From contig CAZZKJ010000001.1 of assembly GCA_964654695.1 (NCBI GenBank), positions 62,001-126,000 of the forward strand: 64,000 bases of DNA. Direction: 5' to 3'. The DNA is from CAZZKJ01 sp964654695. Lineage in GTDB: Bacteria; Krumholzibacteriota; Krumholzibacteriia; WVZY01. Shown piece after piece: positions 26,358 through 33,164 of this stretch; the stretch's first letter is position 1; every line of letters begins with the position of its first letter. The position numbers and the translations under genes are program-made. The notes beneath the pieces are model-generated. The model worked only from the letters and a program-made list of their open reading frames with translations, ran no database searches and had not been told where the DNA came from.

Positions 26358-27812
26358 TTGCCGAAACATCTGCCTCTGAAAATTCTCCTGTCGATTGTCC
26401 TTTTATCTCTTGCGTCCGCAACAGGTTACGCTCAAGGAACCCTTTTCAAGTTTTCCCTGGTAACAGATCTTCATTATCAAAAGCTGGACCGGGCGGTATC
26501 CAAGCTGAGGCTCCAGGATTACGTGGATACGATGGCCGGTTGGGGCCCCGCGTTCGTTGTTCAAAACGGGGATTTGATCCAGGGGTGGTCATCATATGAC
26601 CAAAACCTGGCGGATATGTTCAGCGCCGACAGTATTCTCGACGGTCTCTCCGTTCCGCGTTACAACGTCATCGGAAACCACGAACTCGAAACCAATATCA
26701 GTCTCGCCGAAGCCCTCAACATTTTCGGGGCGGATTCATCGTATTATTCATTCGATCGCGGCGGGTACCATTTTATCGTACTGAACGCGGCTTATGATAC
26801 CAGCGGCCAGCCGTCCAACTGGCACCAGGGCTATATTCCGTCTTTCGAGGAATCCTGGCTCGTCAACGATCTGGCCAATGCCGATAAGTACACAATAGTA
26901 TTCCTGCATCACAATATCGACAACCAGGCGGGGGTCGATACAACGTATTACGTTCGTGATAGAAGGCATATCCGCCACCTTTTGGAGGATTCCGGCAAAG
27001 TTATCGCCGTTTTCGAGGGGCATCTTCACGTTACGTATGATTGGATCCACAATAATATAGCGTACTATTCGATTGAACGGGGCGGCATTGATGATATATG
27101 CACTTATTCAAAAATTAAATTATGGCCCGACGATCATTTAATAGAAGTAATAATCAGGCCCGTATTCAACAAGATGAGTTTTACATACGGCCCAAGAGCG
27201 CCTCTGGACTTCGACCTGCAGGGTCCGGCCGACGGCGTGATCACTGCTACCAACCAGGATACACTTTATTGGGAAAGAGCATTGGATATAGATCCCAACG
27301 ATCCCGTCACGTACACGGTCTATTATGATACCGATTCATCTTTTTCCAGCCCTTATTCGGCCGGCGGGATCACAGACACTTCCTGGGTTATGACCCCCCC
27401 CTTCCCGGCGGATACCCGGTTTTTTTGGAAAGTCGAGGCTGAAGATGGATATTCCCTGACCCATATCTCGCAATCCGTGTTCAGTTTTACAACGCCTCCC
27501 GATACTACCGTCAGCTCTGTAACGGCGCTGGTGCCGCTGAACGGAGCTGCTATATCTGCTTATCCGAATCCATTCTCGAGCGGAGTCACTCTTAGATATT
27601 TCATTCAAAACCCGGGAGCGAAGGTGCGTGTATATGATGTCAGGGGCAGGCTCGTTGCCGAGGTCGCCGGAGATATCGAAGGAACCGGATGGGGAACCGC
27701 TTATTGGAATGGAAAAACCCTCAACGGGACGCCGGCCGGCAGCGGAGTTTACTTTGGTGTAATTGAATCCGGGCGTGCCCAGAAACGCTGCAAGCTGCTG
27801 CTGATGAAATAA
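26358..27812 (+). CDS. Secreted calcineurin-like metallophosphoesterase with FlgD/type IX-like C-terminal tail
   Basis: A signal peptide (ILLSIVLLSLASATGYAQG) is followed by a metallophosphoesterase domain with the metal-ligand series TDLHY (about 37), NGDLI (about 72), GNHE (about 109), FLHHN and GHLHVTYDW. A fibronectin-like region (about 275-385) follows. The last 80 or so residues start with AYPNPFSSGV and contain VYDVRGRLVAEV, WNGKTLNGTPAGSGVYF and a basic LLLMK end, the layout of type IX secretion sorting tails. The enzyme probably cleaves phosphoesters outside the cell or on its surface. The TTG start fits the signal peptide and has AAGGAAAG upstream. Confidence 0.85.
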   Translation: MPKHLPLKILLSIVLLSLASATGYAQGTLFKFSLVTDLHYQKLDRAVSKLRLQDYVDTMAGWGPAFVVQNGDLIQGWSSYDQNLADMFSADSILDGLSVPRYNVIGNHELETNISLAEALNIFGADSSYYSFDRGGYHFIVLNAAYDTSGQPSNWHQGYIPSFEESWLVNDLANADKYTIVFLHHNIDNQAGVDTTYYVRDRRHIRHLLEDSGKVIAVFEGHLHVTYDWIHNNIAYYSIERGGIDDICTYSKIKLWPDDHLIEVIIRPVFNKMSFTYGPRAPLDFDLQGPADGVITATNQDTLYWERALDIDPNDPVTYTVYYDTDSSFSSPYSAGGITDTSWVMTPPFPADTRFFWKVEAEDGYSLTHISQSVFSFTTPPDTTVSSVTALVPLNGAAISAYPNPFSSGVTLRYFIQNPGAKVRVYDVRGRLVAEVAGDIEGTGWGTAYWNGKTLNGTPAGSGVYFGVIESGRAQKRCKLLLMK

Positions 27813-27853
27813 TCCTCATTTGGAATCCTCTTGGGCCGAAGAATATAAACGGC

Positions 27854-27882
27854 TTGACACGTCCTGAATTTATTTTGATAAT
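27854..27882 (+). promoter_or_regulatory. Strong sigma-70-type promoter ahead of a structured leader
   Basis: TTGACA at 27854-27859 and GATAAT at 27877-27882 have 17-base spacing. Transcription should begin near 27889, about 240 bases before the zinc-ribbon gene. Confidence 0.8.
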
Positions 27883-27888
27883 AGCTCA

Positions 27889-28132
27889 ACGGTTATCGGG
27901 AATGTTGCCCGGTTAAGAGCGGCTCGCACGCAGAGGCGCGTCCCTGCGTGGTAAAAGCGTAAACGCCGGCGGGATCCGTCTGGGCAGCTTTCTCCGGGGT
28001 TGCTGGCGGGCCATGGTGGTGACGGAAGCCGTCTCCAGCTATTCGCCCTTTTTAGGGATCCCCGATTGATTCTCACGGCCTTGTGTTGAAGATGGAGGTG
28101 AAGAAGCCGGATAACAGCTTCCGGCGTGGATT
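27889..28132 (+). promoter_or_regulatory. Candidate structured 5' leader or small RNA upstream of the zinc-ribbon gene
   Basis: There is no coding frame of interest between the promoter and the small gene. The DNA can form several strong hairpins: CGGG 27897-27900 with 27908-27911; a perfect 7-bp stem 27927-27933 with 27944-27950; GACGG 28021-28025 with CCGTC 28029-28033, extended by TGG/CCA; and GCCGG 28106-28110 with 28121-28125 just before the start codon. A second CCGTC at 27976-27980 could pair with the same GACGG, giving mutually exclusive folds as in riboswitch-type leaders. It matches no RNA family I can recall. A GGAGG at 28094-28098 is too far from the ATG unless the last hairpin brings them together. 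Confidence 0.4.
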
Positions 28133-28324
28133 ATGGACAAGAATTTTACTGAGTGTCTTAAATGCAAGAATGGAGTTTTGCTTCCGTTGTCGGATTACGG
28201 CAGGGATGGTGCTCCCATCATGTATAAAGCCTGGGTTTGTAATAATCCCGGCTGCGGTTTCAACATCCGCATTGATAACGGCGAGATCAGCCTGGGGAGG
28301 GATATAAGCACTTCCGTGAAGTGA
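28133..28324 (+). CDS. Small zinc-ribbon-like protein (63 aa)
   Basis: A 63-residue protein with two Cys pairs, Cys8-x2-Cys11 and Cys36-x4-Cys41, separated by a short beta-hairpin-like segment. This suggests a single zinc ribbon. No named family is recognised. It has its own promoter, a long structured leader and a rho-independent terminator 34 bases after its stop, so it appears to be a complete single-gene transcript. An overlapping frame from 28083 is rejected because it lacks any motif. Possible roles are nucleic-acid or protein binding, but none can be assigned. Confidence 0.65.
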   Translation: MDKNFTECLKCKNGVLLPLSDYGRDGAPIMYKAWVCNNPGCGFNIRIDNGEISLGRDISTSVK

Positions 28325-28348
28325 TTCTTGCGGATAATAATATTGCTG

Positions 28349-29176
28349 CTATTCCTTGGGAGCCCCCGCCCGGTGGGCTCCTTTTTTCATGCCCGCGAGC
28401 AAAAATCCCAGCATTACCCCGGCGGCTACCAGAATCCAGAAATGCCGGGTGTAAAAGGGAGGCTCATCCCAAAGCTCCTGGGGCATGAAGGCGAGCTGCA
28501 GGAAAGAAACCGTATTGAAAATTGCATGAGCGGCGGCCGTGTAAACCATGTTGCCGGTTATGAAAAAAATAAAACCCAAAAAAATCCCAAACAGAGCGAT
28601 GGTAATCAGCAGGTGGGCACTTATATGCACAATTCCGAAAAGAATGCCCGCCAGTGTAAATGCGGCGATGGGATTCATGTTAAGTTCGAATACTTGCTGG
28701 ATCAATCCACGAAAGAGCGTTTCTTCGGCGAAGGGTACTATAATGCACAAGCCCAGGTAGGTAATTATGAAGGAAACTATTCCATGGGGCTTCAAGGCCG
28801 CGAGACTCTGCATGAAATCCTCGGGAACGGGAAATATCCGCTGCGAAAGGAGGTAGATATGGTCGATTACAACCACCATCATCAGGCTGGCAACGCAAAC
28901 GCGAAACATCAAGGCCGGGTTCGGGCGCAGGATACGCAGCTGCCCGCAGAATCCACCGGGGAACCGCCGTGCGAGAAAGTAAATTGGGGCGATGATGCCG
29001 ATTAGGGCGGCTATGCTGATACCGACCCGGTAGTAACCCAGCGTGAAGAAAATCGCCTGAAGAAAAATACTGCTCAAAAGACAGCTCAAGCCGAAAAATA
29101 GAAGTAAATAGTGATTAACCGCGGTAAAAATATCTTGTTTTTCAAAATCTGGGTTGCGTCGGGAATAATCTTCCAT
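28349..29176 (-). CDS. CPBP family intramembrane metalloprotease
   Basis: A membrane protease-like protein of the CPBP (CAAX protease and bacteriocin-processing) family, with about eight hydrophobic segments. The defining motifs are present in order: EETLFRG (Glu-Glu and Arg), FGIVH with a metal-ligand His, and AHAIFN with the second His/Asn. The length of 275 residues is usual. An AGAGG site precedes the ATG. Its last 10 or so codons coincide with the terminator of the convergent zinc-ribbon transcript. The substrate is unknown; the neighbourhood gives no clue. Confidence 0.88.
   Translation of the reverse strand: MEDYSRRNPDFEKQDIFTAVNHYLLLFFGLSCLLSSIFLQAIFFTLGYYRVGISIAALIGIIAPIYFLARRFPGGFCGQLRILRPNPALMFRVCVASLMMVVVIDHIYLLSQRIFPVPEDFMQSLAALKPHGIVSFIITYLGLCIIVPFAEETLFRGLIQQVFELNMNPIAAFTLAGILFGIVHISAHLLITIALFGIFLGFIFFITGNMVYTAAAHAIFNTVSFLQLAFMPQELWDEPPFYTRHFWILVAAGVMLGFLLAGMKKGAHRAGAPKE
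28359..28387 (+). terminator. Rho-independent terminator of the zinc-ribbon gene, inside the CPBP 3' end
   Basis: GGAGCCC (28359-28365) pairs with GGGCTCC (28375-28381) and is followed by six T residues. It is oriented to stop plus-strand transcription from 27854. It lies entirely within the coding sequence of the convergent protease gene. Confidence 0.88.
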
Positions 29177-29270
29177 TAAGCTGCCTCTGTTGGGTTTTGC
29201 ACGATTTCACGGCCAATAAGCCGCATTCATTGTATAACAGCATTTCCTCTTATCCAACAGTTAGTTGATC

Positions 29271-29963
29271 ATGATCAAAGCTGCAATATTCGACCTCGAC
29301 AATACACTTACCGATTTCAAGAGAATGAAAGAAAATGCTGTAGATGCGGCTATAGAAGCGATGATAGATGCCGGGCTCGTGTTTTCGCCGGAAAAAATCA
29401 AAGAAAAGATTTACATTGTATACGATGAAAAAGGTATTGAGTTCCAATACGTGTTCGATGAAGTTCTCAATGATCTTCTCGGCCGGGTTGATTACAAAAT
29501 ACAAGCCGCAGGAATAGTTGCATACAGGCGAGCGCGCGAAGCGTCCCTGGTGCTCTATCCGCATGTGAAAGTCGCTTTGATCGAATTGATGAAGAGAAGC
29601 ATCCGTCTGGCTGTGGTGTCCGATGCTCCCAGGAAGGAAGCCTGGTTGAGATTGTGTTATCTGCAGCTTCATCACATTTTTGATTTGGTTATTACTTTTG
29701 ATGATACCGGGGAACTCAAACCGAGCCCGGTTCCTTTTCGCCGTGTGCTGGATAATTTCAAAATAAAACCTGATGAAGCGCTCATGGTCGGCGATTGGCC
29801 CGAACGCGATATTACGGGGGCTTCCAAAGTGGGTATAACCACCGTGTTCGCCCGCTACGGCAATACATTTGGAACGGAAAAAACCGACGCTGTGTATGAA
29901 ATAGACGATATTATAGAAGTGATTGGTATTGTTGATTCGATAAATTCCGGAGAGAATCGATGA
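29271..29963 (+). CDS. HAD-superfamily hydrolase (phosphatase-like)
   Basis: A 230-residue HAD hydrolase. Motif I is DLDNT near residues 8-12, motif II is VVSDAP near 120, the conserved Lys lies in GELKPSP near 147, and motif III/IV is MVGDWPERDITGA near 168-180. An alpha-helical cap follows motif I, as in subfamily I. Such enzymes usually hydrolyse phosphate esters; the substrate is not predictable. ATG 29271 is chosen over the TTG two codons earlier. It is followed 19 bases later by nnr, suggesting one operon and perhaps a metabolite-repair role. Confidence 0.85.
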   Translation: MIKAAIFDLDNTLTDFKRMKENAVDAAIEAMIDAGLVFSPEKIKEKIYIVYDEKGIEFQYVFDEVLNDLLGRVDYKIQAAGIVAYRRAREASLVLYPHVKVALIELMKRSIRLAVVSDAPRKEAWLRLCYLQLHHIFDLVITFDDTGELKPSPVPFRRVLDNFKIKPDEALMVGDWPERDITGASKVGITTVFARYGNTFGTEKTDAVYEIDDIIEVIGIVDSINSGENR

Positions 29964-29982
29964 ACCGTATAATGAGGCCGTG

Positions 29983-31554
29983 ATGGAAATTCTGACCAGC
30001 GCCCAGATGAAGAGAGTGGACGAGGAAACGATTAACCGTTTCTGCCCCGGGCTTGAGCTCATGGAAAGAGCCGGGCGCAAAGTCGCAGAGTTCATTCTGG
30101 AGACATTTAACAACAACGGTGATGAGAAAGCGGTGATCTTTGCAGGAGCGGGAAATAACGGCGGTGATGCGCTGGTTGCGGCCCGCTATCTGGCCGAAGA
30201 AGGGTATGAATGTTCCGTGCATATGCTCAAGCCGTTGAAAAACCACTCGATGGATGCGCTTAAAAACCTCCAACGCCTTGAAAAACTGTCGAAAAGAATA
30301 AGTAATCTTAGGGAAGTGGGAACGGAAAGATCGGATTGGCCGGATATTGCTGCCAAAGACCTGGCTGATGCGACCCTGATCGTAGACGGATTGTTTGGAA
30401 CCGGAGTAAAAGGACCTTTAAGAGGCAGGGCCAAAGAAGCGGTAGAAATGATGAATTCAGCCTGGGCCCCCGTTATCAGCATAGACGTGCCTTCGGGCGT
30501 TGACGGAGACAACGGCACTATCCCGGGAACAGCAGTAAAGGCCGATTATACTGTCACGGTCGGCAGGCCCAAGCTGGGGCTATTATTTCATCCCGGACGG
30601 GCACATACCGGTGAAATGGTTGTCGCGGATATAGGTTTTCCCCAGGAAGTTGTCGATGCAAACTCAGCGGGGATTTTTATGCTCGACGGCGGGGAAGCGG
30701 CGCGGCGCCTGCCCGTCCGCCCGGGCGATGCGCACAAGTATCAGTGTGGATCACTTCTTCTCCTGGCCGGAAGCCGTCAATATACAGGGGCCGCTATGCT
30801 TGCGGCCGAAGCGGCGTTGAGGGGAGGCTGCGGAATGGTATTCGCGGCGGTTCCCGAAAGTATAAAGCCGATTGTCCAGGGAGAAGTTAGAGAAGCGGTG
30901 GTCATCGCGCTTCCAGAAACCTCAGAGGGATCAATATCGACGGCGGCGGGAAAGGCAATTGAAAACGCCCTGGAAAAAGCCGATGCCATCGCAATTGGTC
31001 CGGGACTCGGGGCAAACCCGGAAACCGGTGCCGCAGTTCGCGATCTGCTAGCCCGAATAGAAAAGCCGGCCGTTCTCGATGCAGACGGCATAAATGCATG
31101 CGCGGGAAAAGAAGATTTACTCCGGGCCATAAAAGCCCCAACGGTTATAACGCCCCATTCGGGCGAACTTAAAAGACTGCTCCATGAAGAAATCCCGTCA
31201 AACCCTTTAGATAGGATCGAAGCCGCACGCAGGACGGCGTCAAAACTCGATATGGTTCTTTTGCATAAAGGAGCCCCCACTATTCTGGCATCGCCGCAGG
31301 GAGAAGCGCTGGTAAGCCTGCACGGGAATTCAGCCCTGGCGACAGGAGGAACGGGCGATGTTCTTACCGGCCTTACGGGAAGCATCCTGGCTCAGGGCGG
31401 CACCTGCCTGGATGCGGCCTGCTGTGCCTGTTTTTTGCTGGGGCGCTCAGGGGAAATAGCGGCTATGGACATGGGGCTCAGGGGTGTGGTGGCCGGCGAT
31501 CTTCTGCTTTATATGGGATCGGCAATGTCTGAACTGGAGGCTCGGGTTCCCTGA
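29983..31554 (+). CDS. nnr: Bifunctional NAD(P)H-hydrate epimerase/dehydratase
   Basis: Repairs damaged NADHX and NADPHX. The N-terminal YjeF_N epimerase domain (about residues 1-215) has the GAGNNGGDALVAARYL motif and SIDVPSGVDGDNG. The C-terminal ADP/ATP-dependent dehydratase domain (about 230-515) has GSLLLLAGSRQYTGAA, AIGPGLG, ITPHSGE and NSALATGGTGDVLTGLTG, which binds nucleotide. The fused length of 523 residues is normal for bacteria. ATG 29983 has GAGG 5 bases upstream. A GC-rich inverted repeat without a T-run (31565-31582) follows the stop. Confidence 0.95.
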   Translation: MEILTSAQMKRVDEETINRFCPGLELMERAGRKVAEFILETFNNNGDEKAVIFAGAGNNGGDALVAARYLAEEGYECSVHMLKPLKNHSMDALKNLQRLEKLSKRISNLREVGTERSDWPDIAAKDLADATLIVDGLFGTGVKGPLRGRAKEAVEMMNSAWAPVISIDVPSGVDGDNGTIPGTAVKADYTVTVGRPKLGLLFHPGRAHTGEMVVADIGFPQEVVDANSAGIFMLDGGEAARRLPVRPGDAHKYQCGSLLLLAGSRQYTGAAMLAAEAALRGGCGMVFAAVPESIKPIVQGEVREAVVIALPETSEGSISTAAGKAIENALEKADAIAIGPGLGANPETGAAVRDLLARIEKPAVLDADGINACAGKEDLLRAIKAPTVITPHSGELKRLLHEEIPSNPLDRIEAARRTASKLDMVLLHKGAPTILASPQGEALVSLHGNSALATGGTGDVLTGLTGSILAQGGTCLDAACCACFLLGRSGEIAAMDMGLRGVVAGDLLLYMGSAMSELEARVP

Positions 31555-31638
31555 TATCGAAGAGGGAGCGGTCAATCGCTCCGATGGCTCGGATCCTGCA
31601 TAGAAGCTCAAAAAAAATCCGGATTGTGAATATCGCTA

Positions 31639-31666
31639 TTGACAACACTATAGAATTCTATTAAAT
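31639..31666 (+). promoter_or_regulatory. Probable sigma-70-type promoter for glnA-glnD
   Basis: TTGACA at 31639-31644 is followed after 16 bases by TTAAAT at 31661-31666. The leader before glnA is about 70 bases. No sigma-54 -24/-12 match was found upstream of glnA. Confidence 0.55.
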
Positions 31667-31742
31667 AGCTTTTTTAATCCACAGCGCGGCTGCCAAGCCG
31701 GCGCCAAAACCTCGCCTGCCGACTTCCGGGAGGGACTGCCTC

Positions 31743-33164
31743 ATGAAAAAAAGAACGCCCGAAGAAGTGATCCAGTTCGCGAAGGCGAACAGCGTTTCCG
31801 TAGTTGATTTCAAGTTTTTGGATTTTCCAGGGACATGGCAGCACTTCAGCGTTCCCGTCGAGTCTCTCAGCGAGAAGCTGTTTCGGGATGGTGTCGGGTT
31901 CGATGGATCTAGTATTCGAGGTTGGCGCAATATCAACGAGAGCGACATGCTTGTAATCCCGGATCCGAACACCGCCGTTATAGATCCATTTACCAAGGAT
32001 CCGACGCTGAGCCTGATCGGCGATATATTCGATCCTATAACCAAAGAGCGTTACTCCAGGGATCCAAGGGCTGTTGCCATTAAGGCTGAACGTTATTTGA
32101 AAAGCACGGGGACCGCCGATGATTCCTACTTCGGACCGGAAGCGGAATTTTTTATTTTCGACGATGTGAGATTCGAGCAAAAAGAAAACATGGGCTATTA
32201 TTTTATAGATTCGGAAGAAGGCTGCTGGAACTCAGGTAGGAATGAAGAACCCAATCTTGGGTATAAGCCGCGCTTCAAGGAAGGATACTTCCCAGTGCCG
32301 CCCACCGATTCGCTGCAGGATATACGTTCCGAGATGATGCTGACCTTGATAAGCTGCGGATGTGAAGTCGAGGCACAGCATCACGAGGTTGCCACCGCCG
32401 GTCAATCCGAGATTGACCTGAAGTTCGGCCGCCTGACTACGATGGGTGACAAGCTGCTGCTCTACAAGTACATTGTGCGTAATGTGGCGAGGAAACACGG
32501 TAAAACGGCAACATTCATGCCCAAACCCGTTTTTAATGACAACGGGACGGGAATGCATGTCCACCAGAGTTTATGGAAAGACGGCAAGCCGTTGTTCGCA
32601 GGCAACGGATACGCGGGGCTGAGCGATACTGCCCTCTATTATATCGGCGGGCTGTTGAAGCATGCCGGCGCGGTTTTGGCTTTTTCCAATCCGACAACGA
32701 ACTCGTACAAACGGCTGGTGCCAGGCTTCGAGGCTCCGGTGAACCTGGCCTATTCGCAAAGAAACCGAAGCGCAGCCGTTCGCATTCCCATGTATTCACC
32801 GTCTCCGCAAGCCAAAAGGGTCGAATTCCGATGCCCCGATCCGACGTGCAATCCCTATCTCGCTTTCGCGGCAATGCTGATGGCTGGGCTTGACGGCATA
32901 GAAAACCGGATTCATCCCGGAGAGCCCCTGGACAAGAACATCTATGACCTTCCTCCGGAGGAACTCTCTGACATCTCGAAAACCCCGGAATCATTGGGCG
33001 AGGCCCTGACCTTATTGGAAAACGACCACGATTTTCTTCTAAAAGGGGATGTGTTCACAGAAGACGTAATCCAGACATGGATCAGCTATAAGAGAGAGCG
33101 GGAAATAGCGTTATTGGCACAAAGACCTCATCCCTATGAATTCTTTCTCTATTATGATGCCTAG
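31743..33164 (+). CDS. glnA: Type I glutamine synthetase (adenylylatable beta form)
   Basis: Makes glutamine from glutamate, ammonia and ATP. The 473-residue protein has the GSI length and signatures: GVGFDGSSIRGW near residue 50, the GPEAEFFIF block near 129-137, KPVFNDNGTGMHVHQSLW and NRSAAVRIP. Tyr401 in KNIYDLPPEE is the site adenylylated in the GSI-beta group. That fits the presence of glnE, glnD and glnB within 8 kb. The gene is preceded by a TTGACA-type promoter and overlaps the proposed start of glnD by about 29 bases. Confidence 0.97.
   Translation: MKKRTPEEVIQFAKANSVSVVDFKFLDFPGTWQHFSVPVESLSEKLFRDGVGFDGSSIRGWRNINESDMLVIPDPNTAVIDPFTKDPTLSLIGDIFDPITKERYSRDPRAVAIKAERYLKSTGTADDSYFGPEAEFFIFDDVRFEQKENMGYYFIDSEEGCWNSGRNEEPNLGYKPRFKEGYFPVPPTDSLQDIRSEMMLTLISCGCEVEAQHHEVATAGQSEIDLKFGRLTTMGDKLLLYKYIVRNVARKHGKTATFMPKPVFNDNGTGMHVHQSLWKDGKPLFAGNGYAGLSDTALYYIGGLLKHAGAVLAFSNPTTNSYKRLVPGFEAPVNLAYSQRNRSAAVRIPMYSPSPQAKRVEFRCPDPTCNPYLAFAAMLMAGLDGIENRIHPGEPLDKNIYDLPPEELSDISKTPESLGEALTLLENDHDFLLKGDVFTEDVIQTWISYKREREIALLAQRPHPYEFFLYYDA

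Noticed and set aside
28083..28307. 74-residue frame overlapping the zinc-ribbon gene
   Set aside because: Although it has a better-placed GGAGG, its product lacks any pattern, while the other frame has paired cysteines and ends just before the terminator.
28328..29005. 225-residue plus-strand frame across the CPBP protease gene
   Set aside because: Overlaps the protease with its intact motifs; the product is a low-complexity Gln/Asn-rich shadow.
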